Assembly: GCF_019097595.1 (NCBI RefSeq)
Contig: NC_080732.1
Coordinates: 1,219,354 to 1,283,353 of the forward strand
Source: Hemibagrus wyckioides
Lineage: Eukaryota; Chordata; Actinopteri; Siluriformes; Bagridae
Reading direction: 5' to 3'
Length of the DNA: 64,000 bases
Below the pieces are notes generated by a model. That model was not told the DNA's origin and searched no databases. It was given only the letters and a program-made list of their open reading frames with translations. The position numbers and the translations under genes were made by a program. This document shows positions 25,848-37,611 of the stretch, in pieces (within the stretch, counting starts at the first letter, position 1; every line of letters starts with the position of its first letter).

Positions 25848-26130
25848 CATTATCATCATTATTATTATTATTATTATTGGGATTTTGGGGGTAGGTGTGC
25901 GTACCTGGTGAAGACGTCTGGGTAGTGGGTCTTTTGGAAGGCCCTCTCCAGCTCCTCCAGCTGGTAGCTCGTGAACGTGGTCCTGTATCTCCTCTGCTTC
26001 CGCTTCAGCATGCCTTCCTCCGAGTCGCTGCCCGCAGACAGACACACGCTGTCCTCTCCGTCTTTCACATCTGCGTCGTTACGCGGACTCGGCTCGTCCT
26101 TGGGCGACAGGCCATGCTCGGCTCCGCACG

Positions 26131-26161
<31 letters not shown>

Positions 26162-26491
26162 CTTCACGGCGTCCTCCTCGAACTTGAGCGCTCCAAGCTC
26201 GGCCAGCTCCGGGCTGCTGCGCGCCTCCTCCAGCCCGCTGAACGGCGCGTTTTCCCGGTACGACTTGCTCCGGCTGATGCTGACCTGCGGCGCCTGGCTG
26301 ATCTTCATGCCCTCGCAGCCGAGCTCGCCTTTCTCCCCGTGCTCCTGAAACACCCTGGTGGCATCCAGGTATTTCCCCCCGGGGCCGTAGAGCCGGCGCA
26401 GTTTGGGCGGAAGGTGCATGTCCGAGTCAAAGGAGAGCTCTTTACTGGAAACTGAAACCAAAAAAAAATTAACATATATTAAAGAGAGTGA

Positions 26492-26541
<50 letters not shown>

Positions 26542-27661
26542 ATCACACCTGCGGGTTTTGAATCATGCAGTAATCTAGATTTATTACTGTTTTTCTCTGA
26601 CTACATGCACAGGTGTAAATAAGCTCACAGCTAACTCTGGTGCAAAGCATTTTGTCCGATTGTTTCCCCTATAAATAAAAATCAAGAAATAATCATTTCA
26701 CACGAAACGAGTCATTTTAATTTTAGTATTTTTAGCGCACAAGTGTAAAAGTAATATATAATTAATTTAGCGAACAAAAAACGAAAGCTATTCATTTAGA
26801 TTTACACTAAAATTAACACTTTTATTTTTATTTTAATATTTCTCTCCATGTCATGAGAAGCAAGCATTTTATATTAGTTAAACATTTGTTGTTCGTCTCC
26901 TAAATGTTTTAAACAATACAATAAATACGAAGCAATAATTCGAGCTTATAGAATTTTATTTACAGAAATTTCTCTTATAAAATAAAACCAGCACGAGATA
27001 AGGGTCTCATGTTAACATTTCCATACCCCCCCCCCTTTTTTTTTCAAAATTCGCATTAAAAATATAAACTTATTTATTTTGCACAGTTTTATGTCAGAAG
27101 GATGTGGAGTTTAAGGAAACACCGCTTCTGGAGTTTTTAAAGTTTAACCTCTCTGATATTTGGATTATTTCTTTAACGCATTAAAATGTTTATTAGGTCG
27201 TTATTACCCAGAAAACAGCACATGTAGGTAAGTAAAGGCTGAAAATGAGCTCGTTCACGGGCGCTGTCTTGATTTCTGACCTGTTCTGTCTATCACACAG
27301 GAGGATATTTTAATGGCTCTTCAGGTTCTCGCACGAGAAGAACCGCTTAAACTTCTCCAGGAACGCTGCTGTACTGAGGTATAATATTTCCAAAATATAT
27401 ATATTTTTAATTTCCGTAAAGGTGTGTGAGTGAGTGAGTAAGTGTATGAGAGTTGTGTGTGTGTGTAAAAGTGTGTATCGTACCTTCAGAAGGCTGCTCA
27501 TGCTCTGGTCGCGCTGTTAAACTTTGCGATCCCACCAGCCGGACTTTACACGGACTCCTCCGGCCCAGAATGCTCTCGATGCAGTAGGAAGAGAGGACAG
27601 TCGGAGATTTGCTCTTACACTCGTTCCTGTCGCGCGCATCGTCGTCGAACTGACTGCTCAT
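21981..27661 (-). CDS. arx: arx, aristaless-related homeobox transcription factor (complete, five exons)
   Basis: Paired-class homeodomain factor, nuclear, mainly a repressor, needed in forebrain interneurons, pancreas and gonad in vertebrates. The spliced CDS (exons 27484-27661, 25905-26451, 24597-24642, 22422-22744, 21981-22242) is 1356 nt and gives 451 aa, close to the length I recall for zebrafish Arx. Domains in order: Groucho-binding octapeptide YCIESILG (residues 26-33); conserved [20 protein letters not shown] block (72-91); acidic tract with ten Glu (157-166); homeodomain (212-271) with [10 protein letters not shown] and Gln at position 50; seven-Ala run in exon 4; C-terminal OAR/aristaless domain around [16 protein letters not shown] (416-431); terminus TGKEVC. 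The long poly-Ala tracts 1 and 2 of mammalian ARX are absent. Tail-to-tail linkage with pola1 supports the arxa-type orthologue. Very secure. Confidence 0.98.
22422..22744 (-). CDS. arx: arx exon 4
   Basis: 323 nt. Begins with [17 protein letters not shown] (recognition helix), then a Pro/His/Ala-rich region with a seven-Ala run, ending FIGPTFG and a split Arg codon. Donor GTAGGC, acceptor TGTCCAG. Confidence 0.97.
22745..24596 (-). other. arx intron 3
   Basis: 1.85 kb, no gene. Low-repeat AT-balanced blocks at about 22850-23250, 23390-23580, 23640-23740 and 23860-24080 could be regulatory. (CA)n near 23371-23384; GGT/GGA-rich and CCT-rich triplet tracts near 23585-23640 and 23750-23790; a compound (TATC)n-(AT)n microsatellite at 24109-24238. 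Confidence 0.5.
24109..24238. repeat. compound (TATC)n-(AT)n microsatellite
   Basis: About 18 TATC units followed after a few bases by about 25 AT units in arx intron 3. Likely highly polymorphic and able to form cruciform or slipped structures. Confidence 0.95.
24597..24642 (-). CDS. arx: arx exon 3 (46-nt homeodomain microexon)
   Basis: Encodes [15 protein letters not shown] of the homeodomain (helix 2 into helix 3). Acceptor TGTTTCAG is directly preceded by (GT)15 in the sense strand; donor GTAAGA. The 46-nt length means skipping would shift the frame. Confidence 0.97.
24643..25904 (-). other. arx intron 2
   Basis: 1.26 kb, no gene. Dominated by simple repeats: (AC)15 at 24651-24680 against the exon 3 acceptor, (CT)n at about 24773-24805, (TTG)n/(TTC)n at about 25151-25218, (ATT)n at about 25557-25617 and mixed (ATT)n/(ATC)n at about 25779-25879, ending about 25 bp from the exon 2 donor. 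Confidence 0.7.
25779..25879. repeat. (ATT)n/(ATC)n microsatellite beside arx exon 2 donor
   Basis: About 100 bp of ATT and ATTATC units in arx intron 2, ending about 25 bp from the exon 2 splice donor. Confidence 0.9.
25905..26451 (-). CDS. arx: arx exon 2
   Basis: 547 nt. Acceptor GGTTTCAG, donor GTACGC. Encodes [20 protein letters not shown] through the Glu-rich acidic tract to the first half of the homeodomain (ending HYPDVFT and a split Arg codon). Confidence 0.97.
26452..27483 (-). other. arx intron 1
   Basis: 1.03 kb, no gene. A GA-rich tract (CT in the sense strand) at about 26490-26540 lies near the exon 2 acceptor. The rest is AT-rich, with a C run near 27028. Nothing else recognised. 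Confidence 0.6.
27484..27661 (-). CDS. arx: arx exon 1 (coding part)
   Basis: ATG at 27661 (reading leftwards); 59 codons plus one base, donor GTACGA. Encodes [20 protein letters not shown] and the octapeptide YCIESILG followed by RRSPCKVRL, as in ARX. The start matches the family N-terminus. Confidence 0.96.
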
Positions 27662-27790
27662 TTTATCTCTCTCTCTGTGTATAAGTATATATTTTAGCCT
27701 CTTTTCCTCTTTTCTGCCTTCAGCGTGAAGGTTCGAGTGAAGTTTCAGCTTGTGCGCGCGCTGTACACTCTCTCTGCGCCTGTAACCCGA

Positions 27791-27835
<45 letters not shown>

Positions 27836-28060
27836 ATGTGTGTGTAATGGTAAAGTGTGGAGCTCCTCTCCGCGCTGCAGCTCCTCTCTCCATTCCGCCG
27901 CACTGACGTGGAGCGACAATCTGATTGGCTCCCGCGGGGGAAAAGGGGGATCTTTCAGTTTTCTCATTAAAGTTCACCGGCCTGAGAGACACACATTAGT
28001 CCAATAAAGCCGACTTCACACTTCAATTACAGCATTATACCTGCAGCTTTTTTACATCAG
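27662..28060 (-). promoter_or_regulatory. arx 5' flank / probable promoter
   Basis: Upstream of the arx ATG. Contains a CCAAT box on the - strand (ATTGG at 27924-27928), a nearby TGACGTGG CRE-like core, a GC-rich patch and a (CT)n/(TG)n tract at about 27798-27846 that would lie in or near the 5' UTR. The transcription start was not determined. Confidence 0.45.
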
Positions 28061-28070
28061 AAAACACGCA

Positions 28071-28072
<2 letters not shown>

Positions 28073-28133
<61 letters not shown>
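28073..28133. repeat. (TATC)n microsatellite
   Basis: About 15 TATC units upstream of arx; the same motif as the tract in arx intron 3. Confidence 0.95.
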
Positions 28134-28134
<1 letters not shown>

Positions 28135-28507
28135 GTGGATCATTATTAGCACCATTAAATTTGTATATCTGCAGGTGGTGTGATAAGTATGAGTGGAAGA
28201 TCCACATTGTATTACTTGAGATTTTAAATATTCTATGACTAATTATATATATGATAGTTCTTAAAATATTACATTTATTCCACAACACCAGTAACAACAA
28301 CAATAAGAGAAATTATAATAATTATTACTGTTATTTTTATAGGTATTGAACAAAAAACTACTACTGTTCTATTACTACTATTACTGTTCTGTAGATTATA
28401 TTTCATTGTATTGCACGTGGTGTAATAATAGACATTATCTTTCAAAAAAATATTATATAAATTTAGATTTCAGAGGATGCATAAGATGTGGCTGGGAGAA
28501 AACTTCA

Positions 28508-30275
28508 GTTGTGTAGTAGTGTTCTCAGCCTGGTAGCCCTCCACACAATTTGGTAGCCCTCCTCACACTTTGGTAGCCCTCCTAACATTTTTGGTAGCCC
28601 TCCTCACACTTTTAGTAGCCCTCCTCACAGCCTGGTAGCCCTCCTCACACACTTTTAGTAGCCTTCTTCACAGCCTGGTAGCCCTCCTCACAGCCTGGTA
28701 GCCCTCCTCACACTTTTAGTAGCCCTCCTCAAAGTCTGGGTAGCCCTCCTCACACTTTGGTAGCCCTTCTAACATTTTTGGTAGCCCTCCTCATACATTG
28801 GTAGCCCTCCTCACACTTTGGTAGCCCTTCTCATACGTTAGTAGCCCTCCTCACAGCCTGGTAGCCCTCCTCACATTTTTGGTAGCCCTCCTCACACTTT
28901 TGGTAGCCTTCCTCACAGCCTGGTAGCCCTCCTCACACACTTTTGGTAGCCCTCCTCATACACTTTTGGTAGCCCTCCTCACACACTTCTGGTAGCCCTC
29001 CTCACAGCCTGGTAGCCCTCCTCACACACTTTTGGTAGCCCTCCTCATACACTTTTGGTAGCCCTCCTCACACACTTCTGGTAGCCCTCCTCACAGCCTG
29101 GTAGCCCTCCTCACACACTTTTGGTAGCCTTCCTCACAGCCTGGTAGCCCTCCTCACACACTTTTGGTAGCATTCCTCACACACTTCTGGTAGCCCTCCT
29201 CACAGCCTGGTAGCCCTCCTCACACACTTTTGGTAGCCCTCCTCACAGCCTGGTAGCCCTCCTCACACACTTCTGGTAGCCCTCCTCACACACTTCTGGT
29301 AGCCCTCCTCACACACTTTTGGTAGCCCTCCTCACAGCCTGGTAGCCCTCCTCACACACTTCTGGTAGCCTTCCTCACAGCCTGGTAGCCCTCCTCACAC
29401 ACTTTTGGTAGCCCTCCTCACAGCCTGGTAGCCCTCCTCACACACTTTTGGTAGCCCTCCTCACAGCCTGGTAGCCCTCCTCACACACTTTTAGTAGCCC
29501 TCCTCACACTTTTAGTAGCCCTCCTCACAGCCTGGTAGCCCTCCTCACACACTTTTGGTAGCCCTCCTCACACACTTTTGGTAGCCCTCCTCACACACTT
29601 TTGGTAGCCCTCCTCACACACTTTTGGTAGCCCTCCTCACACACTTTTGGTAGCCCTCCTCACACACTTTTGGTAGCCCTCCTCACACACTTTTGGTAGC
29701 CCTCCTCACACACTTTTGGTAGCCCTCCTCACAGCCTGGTAGCCCTCCTCACAGCCTGGTAGCCCTCCTCACACACTTCTGGTAGCCTTCCTCACAGCCT
29801 GGTAGCCTTCCTCACAGCCTGGTAGCCCTCCTCACACACTTTTGGTAGCCCTCCTCACACACTTTTGGTAGCCCTCCTCACACACTTCTGGTAGCCCTCC
29901 TCACACACTTTTGGTAGCCCTCCTCACACACTTCTGGTAGCCCTCCTCACACACTTTTGGTAGCCCTCCTCACACACTTCTGGTAGCCTTCCTCACAGCC
30001 TGGTAGCCCTCCTCACACACTTCTGGTAGCCTTCCTCACAGCCTGGTAGCCCTCCTCACACACTTCTGGTAGCCTTCCTCACAGCCTGGTAGCCCTCCTC
30101 ACACACTTTTGGTAGCCTTCCTCACAGCCTGGTAGCCCTCCTCACACACTTTTGGTAGCCTTCCTCACAGCCTGGTAGCCCTCCTCACACACTTTTGGTA
30201 GCCTTCCTCACAGCCTGGTAGCTCTCCTCACACACTTTTGATAGCCCTCCTCACACTTTGGTAGCCCTCCTCACC
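28508..30275. repeat. 1.77-kb GGTAGCCCTCCTCAC minisatellite
   Basis: About 80 tandem units sharing the core GGTAGCCCTCCTCACA. Two main unit types: a 20-bp form ending GCCT and a 23-bp form ending CACTTTT or CACTTCT. They often alternate as ~43-bp dimers, with a homogeneous run of the 23-bp form around 29550-29720. Left-edge units are shorter and more diverged, as expected of an array that expanded internally. It starts about 850 bp upstream of the arx start codon. TAG in every unit and lengths not divisible by three rule out coding on the + strand. The - strand is purine-rich (GAGGAGGG). Confidence 0.98.
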
Positions 30276-30780
30276 ACCCCTAATTGCCTGTCGCCTCAGA
30301 AGCGATCAGATAGTCTCAGATGGTTGAAGGTGGTGATAATGGCCTACAGGTAACTGGACTCAGGAGCCTGGAGAGGTTGATTGAGAAGTCTATTTAACCT
30401 GCTGCGGATGGCGTGACCCCGCTCACAGCCATCATAAAGGGATTTTTTTTCCTTTCAGAATTCAATCCTGAAATTTCAACAAGCTACAATTTACTCTCTC
30501 TTTTCAGCGGTCTATAAGGAGCTGTGCAGGCTCTGTTACAGCCTGAGAAGAAGCACATCAAGAAATAATTATGAAATACAGAGAAAACACTCAGCCTAGT
30601 CTATGTTATGACCTTAATTCTCTGGAGATGACTACCTGTTTGTTACACTGCGATCGAAGGGTTTGCTCAAGGAAAAAAAAGATCTTCAGTGTAAATGTTT
30701 TTATGCTTGTTTTTCTTGCGCATTGTCACTGTCCTTCATTTACAATTATCCACGAGTCAATGTAATTAATATCCAGAAGC

Positions 30781-31091
30781 AGGCTGTAAATTTGTGCCAC
30801 AAATAAACTCCTGCTCTAAACTTCTGGGGCATTTGTAAAGCAGATCAACAGACTAATGACAATAATAACAATATAAAACGTTTTTTTCCCCCTTGGTCCC
30901 AAACAGCCGCGCAATGCAGACCCGTATTTAAAGTCGCTATGTAATTTGGGGCCACAATTTGATTCATTTATACGCACTCTGTTATTAACCCAAGAAAAGA
31001 AATGTCAGGGACTATTACCGCCAGCAGGATATCCGCGCTTTGTTTAAATGCACTAATTACAAGCACAAGCGTTTGGAGAGAGAGAGAGAGT

Positions 31092-31136
<45 letters not shown>

Positions 31137-31250
31137 AGGCGCAATTTTCACATATTTAATTTTCAGTGGTCTATTTAGCGCAAGGCGCACGGGCCACTTG
31201 TTAGCGCCGGCGCACGTCACTCTCCCTCTCCAATTCTCCGGATGCTACCG
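30781..31250. promoter_or_regulatory. candidate conserved non-coding block upstream of arx
   Basis: Low-repeat sequence apart from one (GA)n insertion, with CTAATTAC, CAATTTG and TAAT cores and a dense mix of short words typical of developmental enhancers. It lies about 3.3 kb upstream of the arx start. Status is inferred from appearance only. Confidence 0.35.
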
Positions 31251-31455
31251 TGTGTCATATTTTCACAACAAGACTAACTTGATAATTTGTACAACAATCT
31301 AGTGTTATGAGTGCTGTGTAAACTATACTGACTCTTTTCTGTTTTTTTGTCCTTCTCATCAGAAAGTCTCTCAGAAATGAAGGTACCAAACTAAGGTAAG
31401 GTGCATGATTGGAAATGCTAATTAAAGGTACAGCACATACACCTTCCCAGGTACA

Positions 31456-31498
<43 letters not shown>

Positions 31499-32139
31499 AA
31501 AACAAACCAAAACACTGTTTGAATGTGATCAGCAGTTAAATCATGACGTCGCGGTTGATGGTTTGTAGCGTTAATTGATGCGTTAATTGATTATACAGTC
31601 ATCAGGAATGCTTTGCTCTTACATAAACGTGTCTAGAAAATTATAAAAATAAATATTAGAAATATTATTGGGGATAAAGTTATTGTGAAGTCTAAATATT
31701 CTACTATTAAACCTAAGAGATCACGCTCTTATTTTCTGTAATTCACCTACTGAAGCATTTTGGGTTACCAATTAAAATCTTTTAATGAAAAAACATATGC
31801 ATACAAATATATAAAAAGTCACAAAACTCTGTTTTAGATAGTGACGTATTTCCAGAGGTGTGAAAAGTCAAAAGAAGAACAATAACACAAAAAAAAATCC
31901 TCAGCTCAGTAATAACCATGCAGCTCTATTCTTTCTGACAGATTTCATTTCCAATCCAAACCCAGCAGAGTTGATCGGTCTAATCAAGTCCACTGATTAT
32001 CTGAAGCAGATGTCGGATTTATGGATTTGGACCTGAGTTCTGGAGTAAGCTGGATCTCCTGGAAGGTTGGTGATCACTGATTTCATGTCTGCAGGAGACA
32101 CAAATGCTTGGACATTTTTTTCTGCTTTTTTTGCAAGCA

Positions 32140-32153
32140 GCGCCCTCTGCTGG
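32140..32153 (-). promoter_or_regulatory. CTCF-type motif (- orientation)
   Basis: Reads CCAGCAGAGGGCGC on the - strand, a full match to the CTCF core CCASYAGRKGGCRS. Confidence 0.6.
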
Positions 32154-34631
32154 CAGCTGCGCGTGCGTGGTGCATGGAGTAGTGAGCTACTGCACTGGTG
32201 CCAAAAACCTGGACCTGGAGCAGTCCCTGAAGTGTGCAGGACAAGGGTTTCTCCAGGAGAAGGGATGGGAACATGTAGACTCAAACATCTGGGAATAAGA
32301 CCTTTAGATAGTGGTGTGTCCATAATTATTTATGGATAAATATCCTTCCACCTTGACTGTGGTCATGGATCTGAAGACTATAACCCAGGAACATTGGGTT
32401 CATCTCAGGGCTTGTGTTAGTTCTTTGGTTTAAAATGGATGGCTTCTGTTTTGGCTTTCTGGTTTCTATATAGTCCTGATAATGAAGGGATTTGGTTTGT
32501 AACATTACAGTGCTGATTATCATCCATGACTTACTGCCTCTGCGTCAATTCTAATTCATAATTAACTTATTATTAATAGATCTAAGAATAATAAACATCT
32601 CAGAGGTGCTCAGAAGTGACATGAGCCGCGTCCCTTTAGACATCAGGAGCTGATGTACTTCAGATATTGATCATCCAGATACGTTTTTTCATTCTCGTGT
32701 GATTTTAAAAGATGTAATAATCCGAATTTGATGTATTTGAGCCAGACTCCATGTTAGACTTTAGTCTTCATTTCTGATTAATCTCTGATTGTTGATCAGA
32801 TTTGCATTTACAAATACACGTATCAATTCTTATTTTCCTATTTGGAGGAAGTAGGAACTCCACCTATTGGAGCTCAAATCTATACTGTCTCAATTTAGAC
32901 ACAAGCATCACCCAAAGTAAATGAAGCTAAATGTAAATCAAAATAACTCTTGCCGCCATATTTGTTACCGATATAACTTCTGTGCAGACTAAATAAATCC
33001 TGTTATTAATTACCACTGATCTAAATCATGACTGTGTTGAAGGTGTTTAGATCAAATCTCTTGGGTCCAAAGCCGGAACAGTGACGTCACTCATTTGGCA
33101 CTAAGAAACGAACCAGGTGTTGTGTGAATTTTACGCCTTATTGCGTTTTATGAAGACTGTGACTGAAAAGCAGATGCTTTATGCTCCATGTAGGCTTCGT
33201 AAAAAACGTCTTGAGGTCATGTGCTTTTGATCTGCATGAAATGAAATGAAATGTAATGAAATGTAATGATGTAATGTGTTGTCGCGTGCGCATGAAACGC
33301 CTCGTTTCAGAGTTTTTCTTTTTTCCAGGCTGACCGTCTGCACAGTGTCTTTACTCATTTTGGGAGTCACACTGCTGACAGTTCATTCCAGTTACTGCGA
33401 CTTAATTGGATGCTGCTCAGGCTGAAAGAGGGAACAAAAAGAGAAAGGAGAGAGAGAGAGAGAGAGAGGGGTAGGGAGACGAGCTTTCCGACGCGCGCGT
33501 AAGCAAAGTTAATTAGCGGTTATTAACACTGCGCATAATGAGGGTGCGAGGGAGTCAATTTAACGACTTTGTTAGCCCAAGTTTAGAATGACAGGCGATG
33601 ATCGCAACAACAATAGCGATCCCGAGCGGGAGTGATCATCCGTAATTTTCCAACGGCAATACGCTCTAATAAAAAACAAAAGCACTCTAATTTCGCTCTA
33701 CTGACTCGATCATTTGAATTTATTGAGGAAAAAAAGAGGATGACTCAAACATTTAAACCCGACATCACCCTTTCCTCGAAGACTCCATGCTGCAAAGCTC
33801 CTTTATTGATTTAGCCTTCACACTTTAGCTGTTAGCGCTTCCACACTGTTCTGTGATCATGTCCAGCTATAAAACACAGCACGCGCACATAGATTCAGTC
33901 GACTTCCGCTAGCAGTGTAGAGATCTTTTTCTTATAGAGCCAATTAAAAAAACCCTACTCCAGCTCAGGAAGTCCTGTTAATTAGCTGATTAATTGTTGA
34001 TTGCAAACAGGGAAAACTCCAAAATGTCTCGTTCTCCAGGACCAGAGTTAGAAAACTGATCTACAGCCAGGTAAGGACAGGTCCAAGAACTTTCCAGTCC
34101 TCAGCTGACCAGTTTCCGTGAGTCTGGGCCTGTGATCAGGAGGTGAGGAGGCTGTTGTAGCCTCAGGGTTTAGACACATTGTGAGATGATTTCTGTTCAC
34201 CACATTTATAAAGATCCAGCTCTGGCCTTTCTCCTCTGACATTTCTCACCATCATGGTGTTCCTTAAATACTCAACAACCACGTCACAGTCAAAGTCACT
34301 GAGGTCACTGAGATTTTCCCTGTTCTGATGTCAAAATTAACTGAAGCTGTTGACCTGTATGTATATGATTTCAGGAATTGTTCTGCTGCAACTGTTTGGA
34401 AAACACACAAAAGCTCAGCTGCAAGTCTTCCTAACAAGACTCAATTTAATTTACACTGGAAAGCACTTTTAACAATGGACATTATCATTAAACAACCTTG
34501 CAGGGGAAACAATACAACTTCTGTCCATCTGACCAGATCCTTTAGGTTCTTCTGGACATCTGTTTGTTTCGTAGGTTCTCTTTGACCCAGGGGTTTGATA
34601 ATGTGCTTCATTTTTTCAAAGGTATGATATG

Positions 34632-35142
<511 letters not shown>

Positions 35143-36474
35143 ATTTCCAGGATAAAGATGTGTTCTGTCTCAGTGACAAAGAAAGCTTGAGTTCCAAACC
35201 AGATCTTCCATCTTCTCCTGTGTTTGTGTATCTGCATACTTATACAATACCTCTAAACCTTTACTCTAAAGATTAATTAGAGTTCAGTTATATGCAGCTT
35301 AGATCTGTTTAAAGGTACAGAATATCCAGGTGAGAGATGCATACTGCAGTTACAGACAGGTGTACAGTCTGATCCTCAGGTTCTCCTTGAGCCAGGGCAT
35401 CTTCCCCTGCACGTGCACATATCCAGTGCACAGAAAGGGCGTTTATATGATTTATACATTTAGTAATAAGTTCATAAATTAATGCGGTTGTATTTATTTA
35501 CAGCATACGGACAAAAGTTTGAACATTTATCTCTTGTGTAAGTGGACTTGACCTCAAGAAGGTGACAGATTTATTCTGTTTTCTTTCCCACCACCAGCAC
35601 CACCACAGCTTCTGCCTCATTTTGTCGGTAATGTGAAATGCGGCGCTGTGCAGAGAAAAGCTGCTGCTCCTACGCTGGAAGTTTCCCGAGATTGCATTTT
35701 TGCGCATCATTTCATGCATGTATATATGCGCTTTCTGTAGATTAAAGCTCAGCATTCATATCGACTCCGTGAGCGCGAGGCGAGGAATGGCCCCGGGGTC
35801 ACAGAGGTTCACGAGGCATTTTTCTTTTCTTGCGTTTTTTTTTTGAGCATGCGGCTCTGTCCGAGCTCATTATAATAAGCTTTACGGGTGACCCGATGAG
35901 CGCGCGCGCGGTGACCCCTCATCGTCCACCGCCACTACCACCCGGACAAACAGCACACTCTGTATGTGTGTGTGCGTGTATGTGTGTGTGTGCGTGTGTG
36001 TGACTCGGTGCCTGTGCGCCGCGTTCTCGTGCGTTCATTGGCCTTTATTGATTAGCGGCGCTGAACACGGAGCCGTGTTTTTTTCCCCTTCGAGAACTGC
36101 AATCCTTTATTAAGTTAATCAAAGTAATGCATGCAAATGATGCTTCTTCTGAGCTTCTAAAAAAATTATATATATAAAATGATGATAATAAATCGCTTCA
36201 CCCCTCGAATCGGGAGAAGTCCGCTTATTCACTTAGCGTCAGTAATATCGCGCTCGCGCGTTTCGCCATGCAAATGAAAGCTGATTAGAGTAAATGAGGG
36301 ACTTCGCTGCTATTTGACCTTGTCTGAGTTTTATGTAAATTGCTGGAAAACGACACAATGAAGCAGATGGCATTTAGGAGATATTCATATTTAAAAAAAC
36401 AGAACTATTAATCAACATATTTTTATAAAGAAGGAAAAGACTAGAGTTTTATTAATAAAGCTCTGAACCTGTTC

Positions 36475-36509
<35 letters not shown>

Positions 36510-36560
36510 TTACTGTAAAGTCATCATGATCCACATTCACACAAACGCATGTGGGGCATA
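35143..36560. other. arx-hgd intergenic region, part 2
   Basis: No gene. 35600-36380 has low repeat content, CG-containing words and homeodomain cores (GATTAG, TTAATC, GCAAATGA) and could be another regulatory block. A TG-rich tract lies near 35960-36002 and a (GA)n at about 36478-36505. Confidence 0.35.
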
Positions 36561-37352
36561 TGTATTGGCACCCCTAAAGAATGTTTAACCCCTTGGTGAC
36601 ATCTTTATTGTCATTAAAAGATCTAAATCCATAATATCCTGTTTAATATAATTCACAAGTGTGTAAAAAACGCGTCAGATTCCAACAATCACCTTAAATA
36701 TTTATTTATTTATTTTTAATAAACTGCAGCATTTCTATAAACTATAGGTGGTTTTTGTCAAGAATACTGCTATAATTTTTATTTTCTATAAATTGATATA
36801 ATATAATGCTATAATGTAATGTTAAGAATTAAAGACAGAAGACAGAATTCATCTTTTTTTGACTCACTGTATTTCCACACATTGATCTACAAATAAATAA
36901 ATAAATAAATAAATAAATAAAAATAGATAAATAGAAAAATAAATAAACAAATAAATAATGTCACATGTGAAACGAGTTTCTTCTAACACTGAAGAGACAG
37001 GTGGTAAATAAAATAATGCATGATTAATAATAAACAACAATAAACAACAAAATCTCTCTAAATGAAATGTATAAAAAACTTGATGTTTAAAAAAAGCTAT
37101 TAGCTATTTATTTACTAATAAAGCACATTTTATACACAAAGCCAATTTAAAGTGCTTTAAGTTTTTAACAGACGTGCAAAGTGATGGCTGAAAAAAACCC
37201 TCAAAACTCAGCAGCACGAGAAAAGACAAGAGTTTTAATTCTGGACTTAAAGATGGACAAATATGTCTGAGTGCATTGTTTATTATTCTTTTTTTTTTTT
37301 TTTTTTTAGCAAATAATCTCTGATCATTTTTCTTAAAGGGTGCCAATATTTA
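36561..37352. mobile_element. probable non-autonomous DNA element with TATTGGCACCC termini
   Basis: Left end TATTGGCACCCCTAAAGAA and right end TTCTTAAAGGGTGCCAATA are imperfect inverted repeats. The interior is AT-rich, holds (AAAT)n at about 36889-36920 and a poly-T at 37289-37308, and has no coding capacity. The termini resemble those of short teleost Tc1/mariner-derived elements; the family assignment is tentative. Confidence 0.5.
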
Positions 37353-37424
37353 TGGATTTGAGTGCAATAGTAGAATATAATATAAATATATGTTTTTGTT
37401 TTTATGTGTACCTAGACATTATGC

Positions 37425-37426
<2 letters not shown>

Positions 37427-37474
<48 letters not shown>
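37427..37474. repeat. (TTA)n microsatellite
   Basis: About 16 TTA units. Confidence 0.95.
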
Positions 37475-37597
37475 GTCACTTATTATTTAGTACATCCGAG
37501 AATTTATATCAAATATTAAAACTGACCACCAAATAAAAACAGACAATCATGTTTGTGCTAACAAATAAAGATTTTAAGTTAAAAAACAGAGGTTTTA

Positions 37598-37611
37598 CCG
37601 CCATCTAGTGG
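37598..37611 (-). promoter_or_regulatory. CTCF-type motif (- orientation)
   Basis: Reads CCACTAGATGGCGG on the - strand, a full match to the CTCF core CCASYAGRKGGCRS. Confidence 0.6.

Larger units (their letters stand above)
30276..34631. other. arx-hgd intergenic region, part 1
   Basis: No gene. Candidate conserved blocks by appearance: 30290-30560, 30781-31073, 31135-31250 and 33480-33720. Simple repeats: (GA)n at about 31074-31129, (CA)n at about 31455-31491, a short GA tract near 33449. A strong CTCF-type motif is at 32140-32153. The stretch 34250-34375 resembles a fragment of another dispersed element. Nothing recognised in 31500-32100 or 32350-33400. Confidence 0.45.

Noticed and set aside
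25895..26455. 186-codon + strand open frame opposite arx exon 2
   Set aside because: Antisense shadow of a GC-rich coding exon; the - strand encodes the well-supported Arx protein.
28508..30275. Regular short repeats that could look like a CRISPR array
   Set aside because: Units are contiguous 20-23-bp tandem copies without unique spacers, in a vertebrate genome with no cas genes. It is a minisatellite.
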